DNA of 64,000 bases from Symsagittifera roscoffensis (lineage: Eukaryota > Xenacoelomorpha > Acoela > Convolutidae): assembly GCF_963678635.1 (NCBI RefSeq), contig NC_087062.1, positions 72,447,345-72,511,344 on the forward strand, in the 5' to 3' direction. A model generated the notes under the pieces. That model was not told where the DNA came from, ran no database searches, and worked only from the letters and a program-made list of their open reading frames with translations. This document shows, in pieces, positions 54,184 through 64,000 of the stretch; position 1 is the stretch's first letter; each line of letters begins with the position of its first letter. The translations under genes were made by a program, and so were the position numbers.

Positions 54184-54597
54184 ATGCATATAAAATAAGC
54201 ACAGTTGGCCGAGTGGCCTAAGCTAACGCCAATTATATGTGTGACATAACAGTTGACGTAGGTTCGAGTCCCCCACCTGCCCATGTATTAATATACTAAA
54301 AACGGGGGTTATATCCTATTTTAACTGTTTTTTGGTTCTAATTCGGTTCAGCCTTGATTAAGGCTGACCGCCAAAAAGAGCAATTTGTTTCAAGGACATT
54401 ACCGACCGGTTCTTGTGGCTAGCTTGCGCCAGTTTGTTTATTGGAGCTGAATATTGGTTGAAATGTTAAAAATTATGAACTTGTTTAACAGCAAAAACTT
54501 GAATGAAAATAATCAATATATCGGATAAATTCTGTATTGCCGAGAATACGAATTCATTATTGATTTAACTTCACTCTACGGAGATTTAGCGAGCACA
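54158..54597 (+). repeat. 3' LTR of element B
   Basis: 440 bp, TGTTGC...GAGCACA, followed by the TSD TAAAC at 54598-54602. It has one copy of the 23-bp unit that is doubled in the 5' LTR, and about 89 bp (54387-54475) missing from the 5' LTR. Confidence 0.93.
54199..54282 (+). ncRNA. tRNA-like module in 3' LTR
   Basis: Same A box (54206-54216) and B box (54261-54271) as in the 5' LTR, both unchanged. The few differences between the copies fall outside the boxes (for example GACGTAACAG versus GACATAACAG, and ACTTGCC versus ACCTGCC). Confidence 0.6.
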
Positions 54598-54602
54598 TAA
54601 AC

Positions 54603-55281
54603 CATAATTAGCCACAAGCTTAGTTTTTCAAGCTGGTATTTAGGTGAAAATATGCGGGGTGTCCTGGTATATGTTATTTTTTACGGCGCTAGAAATCATA
54701 AATTCTGCTAGTTTCTGGTCATTTCTTTCTTGCTGCATAAATACGAAGTGTTCATAATGTTGGTTTTCAAATCGATCGTTTCGTTTTAGTTACTAAATGA
54801 TTATTTTATTAAGTCAAAAATTATAAAATGTCGGGAAAAAAACATTTAAAAACAAGGATATTTTCAATTTTTGAAGTTTTTGATTATCCAATTGGCGTTG
54901 AAAAGCTCCAAAAATTAACTTTACTCGAGTGAAAAAATCTGTTCTGAACTGGTTTTTCTTGCCATTGAGGAAAATGTTTCCAAATTGTTTCAACTTGTTC
55001 GAATCACGACTGAAAAGGCTTTAAAATGATACATCAATCAATCCAATCCGATGACAATTTGGAGTACCTGGTCTTGCGTGGAAAAGAAAAGAAAAGAAAA
55101 AAAAAGATAAAACACATCCAAATACGAAGTTCCTCCATATTTTTCGAAGCGCGGAGATAGCGCGGTGAAATTAGTCCTGCCGGTATTTTATGGCTATTTT
55201 GTTGATGCCGAGTTTGAAGTGTGTTATTAACGGTGTTAGGGCGTTGTAGAATAGTTTTGTGACATGAGTTGTTTCGAGTTG
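54603..55281. other. AT-rich stretch, nothing recognised
   Basis: Contains a short purine run (AAAAGAAAAG type, 55082-55108) and no supported gene. Confidence 0.4.
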
Positions 55282-56351
55282 CTAGTTTTGTTGTTTAAAC
55301 ATACTAAAGATATCTGTACCAAAGTTGTCTAATTGTTCTTCTACTTCCTTGTTTTCAGTTAAATTGCTTAAGAGTTGAGGCTTGGTATGTAATTGGCTTT
55401 GTCCCGGCGCAAATGATAAGGAAAGAGTGGATGAATTGATCTGGGTATTGTGAAAACTTTGATAGTTAGGGCTGCTAAGGCTTTGAGGATGTTGAGGGGC
55501 TCTGGCGATAAGTCAGTACCCATGATCTTCTGGAGAACGGATTTTGCAAGGTTAGCTACTTGGGGAAAATGAATTTTTTGGATAGAGGTGTTATAACAAT
55601 GAAAAGTGTCAAATTATTTTGCCAGGTTAAGTTTAAAAAAAGAGAGAGTGATATGGGGTAGTATAGAACTGGTGTAGGAGGTGGAGAGTGCCAGGAGCTG
55701 ATAGGGAATGGAAAAAATACTGCTTGTTTGTTGACGATTGGCTAAAAAAATTATCGGTACATGAACAAAATTGAATTACAAAAAACTTGAATTACAGTCG
55801 TGTTAAATACTTCTTAGTGCGAAATTGAATTGTAAGAACTAGCACCTTGCATAATTTATTGCCAGTTTCCCTGAAACGCGAAAAAGCTATCCTTAAAATA
55901 ATTGTATATTTTTCTATGTGGATTAGACTAAAAGTAATTGTTGACGATAAATCTGGTGAGCGACATTTGAGCAAATTAAGATTGATAATCACGTATTTTT
56001 TGAAAAAGCTGTTATTATCTTGCGCATATACATGAGAAAAACTTGCCGTGGTACCATAATTTTTACGGTTTTTATCAATTCCTTGTATTTTGTAAATCCT
56101 CAAATCTCTTGGTACACATATGGTGTTTTCTTTACAGTTGTGAGTAAAAACGATTGTGAGTGGATTTTTGGGTTTTGGGATACTGCTCTAATACTTTGTG
56201 GGAAAAACTCTTTGAGTGAATTCATTTGTTGTGGGTACGGATTTAAGTATGACTTTATTGTCGTCTGGGTCTAAATGAACTATTTTGTGGCTGTTTTCAG
56301 GATCGCTAGGGGATTGAGACGTTCGATGAGCATGTTCCGCGAAAGAGTACA
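55282..56351 (-). CDS. Three-exon gene model, unknown; one in-frame stop
   Basis: On the minus strand, exon A 56351-55846, exon B 55741-55560 and exon C 55501-55282 have acceptor and donor signals (GTTTTTGTCAG; AAG|GTGCTAG; TTTTTTTAG; AA|GTAGCTAAC; CGCCAG). Phases agree at both joins (0 and 2), and the frame closes at TAG. Introns are 104 and 58 bases; the short one has a TACTGAC branch-like site. The product would be about 300 residues: a mixed alpha/beta middle (NPLTIVFTHNCKENTICVPR, then DLRIYKIQGID), and a Gln/Asn/Ser-rich C-terminus ending KEVEEQLDNFGTDIFSMF. The strand pattern faintly recalls OB folds, which is speculative. A TAG at 56188-56190 in exon A suggests a pseudogene or sequence error. 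A competing frame over 55690-55390 is also protein-like. Confidence 0.4.
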
Positions 56352-57840
56352 CTGACAAAAACTACCTGATAGTTGTAAAGCTTCAAAAATTTAGAGGAGA
56401 GATATTTTTTCTGTATTTTTTTTTTAAATGAAACGTACTGTTTTAGTGTAATAATGTAAGGTATATTACAGAGTTTTGTCTTGTCGCGTTTTTCGTTGTT
56501 ATTTTTTTGTTATTTTGCACGTCTTATTACTTTTCTTTGGTAATGTCTTGAGAAGTCTTGAATTTTCATGTTATTAGGATGAGTCCTTACGTAAGTATCA
56601 TTGGGTTTTTTATGACCGTTTTTTTGGGTGATTTAATCAATTTTGCAAATGTTTTGCTACTTGGAATTTAAAATTGTCTTGGCTTACTGCTTCCTTATGA
56701 CTTGGCTTACTGCTTCCTTATGAAGTGTTTTTTTCAAGAGAATCGTGGTGATTGACTACGTGGTTTGGCGACCCAGTTTTGCAATTGCTTGTATCTATGT
56801 TGGTTTTCGTCACAATTTATAAAGAAATTAAAAACATAATAAAAGAAATTACGGTAAACTTTAGAAGTGTTGTTTTGCATTCTTTTATACTATAATGAAT
56901 GCATTTTTTGCTCAATAATCGGTTTTTGGTTGAGCAGTGAACTTGGCTAATTCGAGTTTGTAAAAAAATGAAATGGGGCTAGATAATTTTTCAAGTCTTA
57001 TCACAAAGCAAATTGTGCTATCTCTTTTTTTAAGTAAATGTACTAATCGTAGAGTAGTTGTGATGGCGTTTTAGTTGCTATGGTTTTACTAGTAGAGGCT
57101 GTTGATTGCGAAAAAACTTTCAAATGGTAAAAAGGTGACTTTGAACGTGATGTTCCACTTCAATCATTGACTATGATTCTTCTTGTTTTTCCAATGTGAA
57201 GCCTGGTACTCGATGATTGTGAGTGGTTTCATGACAAATTATCCCTCACCTTTTTATCCCAGGCGAAATTATCCCAGTCAAAAATAACCTAAGAGTAAGA
57301 ATATTCCAGGACGAAGTAGCTCACGCAAATGGAAATATCCCATCTGAGGAATAGAACCAATTAAAACATCGCAATAGAAAAATCCAGGATTTAAAGCCAA
57401 GATGCCGCAATTGAACAAATTGATCAAAGTAACGCTAACTTTTGAAAAAGCGCGTGAAATCAAACTCAGTTCAAAGCGTGAAATTTTCAACGCACAATTT
57501 AAATTTACAATTGTTTTGAACTCAAAGCATAAAGATATGACTTTATAAGCTCACGTGGCATTATGGTTAGAGAATATGACTCTAGGTCAAAAGATCAAAC
57601 GATCAATTCACGGTGGATTAAAAGTTATAGTTCGAAATCGATAAAAAATATCGCCAAAACCCCTAAATCCCCCCTGTACTGGGTAAGCGGTATGGGGGGC
57701 GGGGTGAGGGACAAGGCAAAATTTTTATTGTATTGGCCTCTATCACCTCCCAAAAAATGGTAAAGCCAATTTTTTCTTGATTTTTGGAATATCAATCAAA
57801 ATATGTTTGAGAATATTGAGAAAACTATGCCGACAGTTTG
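56352..57840. other. AT-rich stretch, nothing firm
   Basis: Short ORFs only. A duplicated CTTGGCTTACTGCTTCCTTATGA unit (two copies, 56679-56723) is the only structure noted. Around 57240-57340 the trimer-rich TTATCCC string occurs three times. Confidence 0.35.
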
Positions 57841-57852
57841 ACAAAATGAAAT

Positions 57853-59090
57853 TTAGTAGAGTGTTAAGTGAGCCAGAGCTTGAAAATAATTTCTTATATC
57901 TGAGTTTTGGTAGGAGTTATTTATCATTCGGAATTTTTCATTGACTTCTCGGTACTTTTTACGGGTTTGATTGGTGGTACCGCTGGTTGCTTTCAGAATA
58001 TAAAACTTCTGGTTAAAAGATTCAAGCTGAATTTTTTCTAAAAACGTACGAATGGAGGGGAAGTGACGTAACGCCAATATGCCAGCCTTAAACTGCATTG
58101 GTTGCTCGAATGAGACCAGCCGCCGCGTTGTCTAATGATTCCATAGAGCTGGGGGGAAGAAAGGATCATGCTGTTGTCGACCAATTATTTCTTTTTATGA
58201 TAAGTTTTTTGGAAATATGGTGCCAGCTCATCAATTTTAAAGAGGATATCAGTTGGAATGTCGAAATGATTGCCAGTTTGGCAAATTTCGTCTATGATAA
58301 AAATAAACGCAGATTCTTAAAGCAGGGATCTTCAAGGTTAGGGCTAGCTTCGGATTGTTTTCATAGGTTTTTTTCAAACCTAATTTTGAAAGCTTGCGAT
58401 GAAAGTTTTGGCATAAATGAAAGTAGCAACCTTTCATTTATGCCAGATTTCAGTTTTATATAGGGACGAAAATGCATTCAAGGCAGCTTGTTTGAAGTCA
58501 GTCAGAATTTTTTCGGGTACGACGTCTCCAATAAGGCTAATCAGGGCTTCAAGAAACCTGTTGTAAAGGGACTCCTTTTTGATGCTAAGCAAAACGTAAA
58601 TGCAGGGGGGTTAAAAGCCGCCAATCTGGATATGTACTACATAGAATTTAAAAAATTGAGACGGGAATATTTTAAAAGTACCATCACAAAGCCAAACTTT
58701 GCTAGGAACGTGCAAAGCATTTAAGTTTTCCATCTCCGCGAAAATAAGGAATCGTTCACTGTCTTCTTTTCCGCTATCATGAAGACAAAAAGGTAAATAT
58801 TTTTTATTAATGTCGAACTGACGGTCGGTCGATGAAATCACTTCAATCGGATTTTGCGTTTTTTCCTATTGAGGGTTTTTGTGGGTGCTGCAGGTGAAGG
58901 AAGTAAAAGCTTAATTCAGGGATTGTCGTTCAAAGTCTTGAGGCTAGCTGCTATCAACTGGCCGTTTCAGGATTGATTTGCGAGCGATTTTGCTGTTTCT
59001 TTCAACTGACTTACTAGCTGCCTTGCTTCTACGCGACCAGGGTTAAACTCATGACTGTGCTCGTGATTGAACTAAATAATGGTTTTGTCG
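57853..59090 (-). pseudogene. Decayed MULE-type transposase (FLYWCH-associated)
   Basis: Fragments read on the minus strand in the order of MULE transposases: a His-rich end of an FLYWCH-like region (FNHEHSHEFNPGRVEARQLV, about 59080-59020); a linker; SKVWLCDGTFKIFPSQFFKF (about 58700-58640), the block with the first catalytic Asp; ILTDFKQAALNAF (about 58530), the second Asp block; GCYFHLCQNFHRKLSKLGL (about 58430-58380), the C/W-x-H-x-x-Q block; and a C-terminal helical part to 57853. Frames change several times and stops interrupt it. No terminal inverted repeats were found. Confidence 0.72.
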
Positions 59091-62000
59091 CAATTTATAA
59101 GAATCATTGGGCATTTTTGTGATCGCTATTTTGCATAATGTTAGTTATATGCACCAACCTTTGGTATATATATCTTAAATTAATTTTTAATCCTCTGTCA
59201 TATTTTAATTGACGTGGCCTATTTTGGCATGGGCTATTGTGCCCATTGGGATATATTGGTATGGTATGTTTTGTAATGGGATACTTTCGTATGGGATACT
59301 TTGTCCAGTCACCGATGGTGAGTACAATGATTTTTCTCTCATAGAAAAAAAATTTTGTGGAGAGTTCCTATTTAAATTTTGATGAGGTGTTCAAAATAAT
59401 GGTGCTGAAATTATTTTGCTTTGTGTTGAGCTTGAAACTCTTGAGGATAAATTAAGTTGTACTTGTTGATTCGACTGTAATCTATTTTTTTTTGAGACAG
59501 AACGTCTGATAATTATATCGAATGAGATCAATTTATTTTGACTCTGATGTCTTGATTGAGCCAACTCTAATTTCTTGATAATGACAATTTTTGTAGATAA
59601 TAAGGTGACTGCTGAAAAAAAAGTTTTTAATATTGAGTTTACTTAAGTTTTTTGAGTCAGCTGCAATAAAAAAAAATAGTGAATTTTGTCGTTTTTGTGT
59701 GTTTTATTGCGAATTTTTTTCTAATTGTTCTGTTTTTACGCTTTATGCCTGAAACTGGTTTAATTTCTGTCGGACTTCAACAGTTTTTTTTTCTTTTTAA
59801 GATATCGGGGTTTGTCGTTGATTATTATACTGGGCAATGCTGAATACTTCTTGATATCGAAATTATATGTTGGTTTGAAAAACTTATTAGAATCTTTGCA
59901 TTCAACTCTGTGATTACGATTTTTTTGTTGAAAAAAAAATGTTTTTCGTATGTGATCTGTAAATTGTTTTGTTGGATTGTTTTATTGTAACTTTGAAAAT
60001 TTGACATCTTCACAGTTCTCCTTTAACTCAAGGTTGGTAAGTTGGTTCGTGTAACATATTATTGATTAGTTCAATTTGCAGTTGTAAGAAGTTGATGTGT
60101 CGCAGCTTGCTAAAAATGGTTGATTTGACCTAATTATGTGTTTGAGTTTTGTTTTGTCTGAAAGTATTTATTTTTCTTCAAACCGTTTTACAGTTTTTTC
60201 CTTTCAAAACTGTGTCTATTGGCGCAGTTGTTGAGAAAAAGCATATATCAGTGAGTTTGATAAATACAAAGTTCATGTTCATTCAATCATTAATTCTAAG
60301 ACTTTTTATTTTACTTACATATTTTAAAAAAAATCTAATTTATTATTAAAATCATCTGCTGCTTCAATTTAGAGAAAAAGTTTGTAAGGTTTTGAATTAG
60401 GTTGATTCTTTTTACGCAGTTTCTTTTGTCTGCGTTGATCTGATTTTGCTTTTTTATCGGATGAGATCACAATGTGAATGTGATTATGACAATCGATTGG
60501 CCAGCACTCAAGTTTTGATAAATTTTGTTGTCTGGTCATTTGCACTGTGCGATATTGATATTTTGATTATATGGCCTGTTCAAGTTTTGAGGTGTTTTCT
60601 TTTTGTAATTTGTATCGTTTGTTATGTGATATTATCTTGATTAATGGGATTATATTGTTAAAGTCTGTTATTTTGTCTACTAGATAGTATGATTCATTAG
60701 TTGTTTGTGTCACGTTTTACTTTACTTATAATATTTTTGTTTTTATTTATTTTTAGTTGGTAGATAATTTCAGTAAAAATGGTAAAACTAAGATGTTATT
60801 TGTGGCAGTAAAATCTAGGCTGTTAAATGTTTCAGTAATTAGTTTATTTTTTAATGCACATTTTTGTTGTTTTGTTCATTCCATCATGCAAAATTATTAT
60901 TATTTCATTTTGCTCATGAACCTACTAAAAAATTATGGTTAAAATCGGTTGTTTGGGTTTTGCTTTTTGTTTACTGGACTTTCGGTTGTAACATTTGTTT
61001 TGATAGAACATTTTGCAGTTTTTATTGGTGTTTGATAATATTTTTCTTCTATCAGGTTGATATTATCTTGATTAGGGAGATTATGTTGATAAAAACTGTT
61101 GTTTTGAGTATAGAGAATGTGATTCGTAAGTTGTTTTTGTCACGTTTCACTTTAATTTTTTTCTTTTTTATTTATCTTTTGTTGGTAGATCATTTTAGTA
61201 ATATTTTTATTTATCTTTAGTTGGCAGTTAATTTTTGGTAAAAAATTATTATGAAAACTCAATCGTTTTTGTCTGTATTTGAGCTTTCACGTGGTATTTT
61301 ATGTAGATTTCTGATTATTTCACCAAAAGTTTCTAATCGAGCTGAATCTGAGGTGCTGTCTGTTTCTCATTGTTCATAGCTGAATTGTTGAGACGGTGTT
61401 TACTTTCAATGAAGTTACTTTCAAGGTGTTTATTTTTGTCAGGGTTTCTTTTCTGTTTCCTTGGCTTTTATATAGTCTCTAACTTAGTGCTGTGACTTGT
61501 GCTGTTGAAAATGCTTAATTTGCTATGTTGCTTAATCTAGTTTTAGTAAAATTTTGATAATAGTTTTAAGAATAAGAACGCGAGAAAAACAATTTTGATC
61601 AAACGAAAAAATTTCTCGAAATTTTTTTGTTCTCTTAAGCGAGAGAAATTTTTAGGGTAACAGATTGGGTAAGTTTTGGCAAAACAGAAAATTTTTGGAA
61701 ACGATTCGCTCAATTTTGAAACTGAAATTGTTTGCCAATTGAAATTATTTTTTCCAAGTTCTAAATTGGTTTGTTACTTAATCATCTCCATTCACGAAAA
61801 AAAACACATTTTTCTTCTTTCTCAATCAACAATTTACAACAAATGTCTTAAGTAGTTTACTCTAAAAAAAATTTAAACAAATTTTAAATCATGGAAATTT
61901 GTAGTGTATAACTCTCTCCCATGGTAAATTAAAAAAAAATCGTTTTGAATAAAACAAAAATTATACTGAAAAATTTCCTACTTAGAATTTTTGCTAAAAT

Positions 62001-62464
62001 ATCAAATTTAGTTTACTTCTTTTAGTTTCATCAAGATCGTTTTTCGATGTATTCAAAAATGATCATGTTCTTCAGATTTTTCAAAGAAGATTTTTCAGAG
62101 AAGATTTTTCAGAAGTCAAAGAAAATTAGAAATTAATGCATCTCGCATCATTTTCAATTAACAAAAAATGACATACTGCGTTTTTACATATAATTACTGA
62201 AAAAAGTCAAAAATTACCATCTTTAATTTTTTTCAAGATCTTCTTTTAGAATTTAAAAAGAAGAAAAGCTGAAAAATTTGCGGAAAAACCACACAAATAT
62301 TCAGTTTTTTGAAATCTTTTTTGAAATATGCGCTGGTTTTTTTATTAGAAAGTAATAGTTGAATCCTTTCCCAAAGCACGAACAAAAAAGTAAAATTTTT
62401 GTCCAATCGATCAATCATCTCCCCTCTATTATTGCTTGGAATTAAGTTAACAGTTGCAGTTTGT
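59091..62464. other. AT-rich stretch with a 431-bp tandem duplication
   Basis: No gene supported. A diverged direct duplication with a period of 431 bases is described separately at 60590-61215. The rest is T-rich on the plus strand. Confidence 0.4.
60590..61215. repeat. Diverged tandem duplication, period 431 bases
   Basis: GATATTATCTTGATTA at 60628 recurs at 61059. The following blocks (ATAGTATGATTC versus AGAATGTGATTC; GTCACGTTTTACTTTA versus GTCACGTTTCACTTTA; GTTGGTAGATAATTT versus GTTGGTAGATCATTT) recur in order. About 200 bases align. Confidence 0.65.
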
Positions 62465-62771
62465 TTATGGTTGAGGGATTTCATCAGCTGGATTTAATCC
62501 AATATAATTGAATCTATGTTCAGAAATTCCTTCACTATTCTTTGAAAGTGAGAATTTTTCCATCTTTGCTGTTTCTACTTGATCTACATTTAAAAACATA
62601 AGAAATTCAATTCTTAATACGTTTTGGAAGGTATGAGATGAAAAAACCTGAGGTTGATGTCTTACATGCATCCAGGTACCAGATCATCGAAACACCATAC
62701 ACATGTCTTATGTAGTTGAACACTGCTTTACAGTCAAGTTTGCAGAAATTTTTCGGCTTTTCATTAGTGCT
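62465..62771 (-). CDS. Spliced coding fragment, unknown gene
   Basis: On the minus strand a coding-like stretch (about 62771-62666) ends at a strong donor GCAT|GTAAGA. An 82-base intron (62665-62584) ends in TTTTTAAATGTAG. The next exon (62583-62465) continues in the matching phase (1) to TAA. Joined pieces read VYGVSMIWYLDA then VETAKMEKFSLSKNSEGISE and end NPADEIPQP. No family recognised. The upstream boundary near 62771 lacks a good acceptor, so the model is partial. Confidence 0.4.
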
Positions 62772-63029
62772 GTTTTTTTGTGTTCAAGATCTGAAAAAAT
62801 AACGAAATTTTGGTGAAACTAAAATAACAATTATAAAAAGTCTCAAAAAATCCAAATTGACAAAAGTTTCGGCGATATTAGACATTTTTAGCAACTGTTC
62901 CAAATTGATCAATTCGATTATTTGGTAAACTTTTTCCCAAGACAATCACTTTCGTTTCTTTCCCCAAAGCAAAATGGAAAAACTTTTAGACGCTCAATCT
63001 TTCTCCACTTAGTTCTGGTTAAGACAACT

Positions 63030-63930
63030 GATCAGCTCATTTTGTAGTGAAGTCGATTCAAAAACTAAAATATGATGATTTCGAAAATCTTCCATTTGCA
63101 CAGCCGCAAAATCTTCATTAAACTACAATGCTTTTATTGTTGTAACGTATGAGCGAGAAGGAGAAGTTGTGTCTGATGAAAAAACTGCTCTTCGATTCGA
63201 ATAAATTTTCTAAGCTCTCTCAAATGAAGTTATTGACACTTCAAGGGATGTGCAAATGCTATTCATCTTATTGGAGCTTCAATGAAAAAAAACTTCCTGA
63301 ACAAAGTGGTTTTGACAAGATGGAATTATAAGTTTTTTTTGTTTTAGTTTTCATGGAAATATAGTGCGCAGGTTTCCTTTCTAGGTGCCATTACAAGTAT
63401 TGATTACAAGGTTCGGCTACTTAAACTGTTTTAGTGAACAGCGAACAATCAACAAATAATTAACTAACATTTGGATTATCAGATAACATGCAAAAATCGG
63501 ATTTAGCACAAATTTCGTAATAAAATTTAGTAATTGAGAGCAATTTTTTTCGGGAGTAATAAATTCAATAACAAGCCTTCCAGAGAGGGAAAAATTATCT
63601 CTTTTTTTTCGAAGATTTTGCTCTATCACTGAACGGATGCTGGTTAAATGCTTTATTAAAAAGAACTCTTTCATTATTCACGGCCGACAAGTTGAAAAAG
63701 TTCGATGCTTGTACTTTATGAGGATAAAAAACATTTGTACTTATTGTAAACCATTGTATTGATAAAATGATTTTCATAATTTGAGAATAGAGAACGTAGT
63801 AGGTTGCTTACATAAGTTAAGTAAACTTCTGGCTCCTTATCTGAATCATCCTCTGATTTTGCTTGACGTTCTGCTTTTTCTATCTTGAAAGCGATCAGTT
63901 TCAAATTCAAATTTAATACTCCTTTCATCT
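63030..63930 (-). pseudogene. Decayed F54H12.2-like protein gene
   Basis: On the minus strand, fragments in three frames follow the order of the family known from the worm protein F54H12.2: VSNLLRSLFSNYENHFINTM (about 63830-63770); FYPHKVQASNFFNLSAVNNE (about 63720-63665); FSLSGRLVIEFITPEKN (about 63590-63540); AKSDFCMLSDNPNVS and FVDCSLFTKTV (about 63500-63420); and YVTTIKAL with MEDFRNHHILVFESTSLQNE (about 63145-63040). Several stops and frame changes show it is dead. The family is widespread in animal genomes in repeat-like copies. I suspect a link to Polinton/Maverick-type elements but cannot prove it here, and no polymerase or integrase of such an element is seen. Confidence 0.6.
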
Positions 63931-64000
63931 AGAGAAGTACTTGGGAATTTTTCTTGCGAGTAAGAAGAAGTAAGTATGTCCTAAGAAAGAATTTGTAAAA

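Larger units (their letters stand above)
45949..54597 (+). mobile_element. BEL/Pao LTR retrotransposon B (disabled)
   Basis: A complete LTR element: LTRs at 45949-46322 and 54158-54597, flanked by the identical 5-bp TSD TAAAC (45944-45948 and 54598-54602). It has a primer binding site, a leader of about 1.3 kb, Gag with coiled coil and DUF1759-like capsid, zinc knuckles, aspartic protease, RT (YMDD), RNase H, integrase, DUF5641-like end and a polypurine tract. Its proteins align throughout with element A, but the LTRs are unrelated in sequence. Gag is frameshifted several times and pol has two TGA codons, each at a Trp position in element A. The LTRs differ in length (374 and 440 bp) through one duplication and one deletion. 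Confidence 0.94.

Noticed and set aside
60440-61220. Plus-strand ORFs 60446-60640, 60757-60942 and 60864-61220 as membrane proteins
   Set aside because: The Phe/Leu/Ile-rich products come from T-rich, duplicated sequence, and no start context or family motif supports them.

Overview
The window is AT-rich, intron-bearing DNA from an invertebrate animal. Two BEL/Pao LTR retrotransposons (a lineage known from Metazoa), genes split by introns and hAT-like MITEs all point to a metazoan. I cannot name the phylum. Everything was read by eye, with no database search.

Layout. 1-2.5 kb: end of an ORF running off the left edge, then weakly coding-like DNA. 2.7-3.7 kb: a minus-strand coding stretch split by a hAT-like MITE with an 8-bp target-site duplication (TSD). 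6512-16003: a complete but disabled BEL/Pao element (element A, minus strand) with LTRs, a 5-bp TSD, gag-pro-RT-RNase H-integrase and an extra ORF upstream of gag. 17.6-21.9 kb: an old, heavily decayed Ty3/gypsy-type element. 22.7-31.8 kb: the clearest host-type gene, a LicD/fukutin-like type II membrane protein in about five exons. Its introns hold MITEs, an antisense ORF and an 18-copy array of a 111-bp minisatellite. 32.6-41.0 kb: two near-identical 0.78-kb direct repeats (LTR-like) bracket a gag plus protease with no recognisable RT or integrase, and two paralogous small ORFs. 41.3-42.9 kb: MITE copies. 44956-45155: a 200-base assembly gap with a coding exon beside it. 45949-54597: a second BEL/Pao element (element B, plus strand) with a 5-bp TSD, two TGG-to-TGA nonsense codons, and LTRs carrying a tRNA-like module with A and B boxes. 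55.3-56.4 kb: a three-exon minus-strand gene model of unknown function with one in-frame stop. 57.8-59.1 kb: a decayed MULE-type transposase. 62.4-62.8 kb: a spliced coding fragment. 63.0-63.9 kb: a decayed copy of the F54H12.2-like protein family.

Most coding sequence is therefore retrotransposon or transposon. The LicD-like gene, the exon beside the gap and the 55-kb gene are the best non-mobile candidates. Most remaining stretches are AT-rich with no gene I can support. The most unusual signals are the tRNA-like module inside element B's LTRs, the extra ORF upstream of gag in element A, the gag-protease-only element, and the minisatellite whose unit is a whole number of codons and reads open on both strands.
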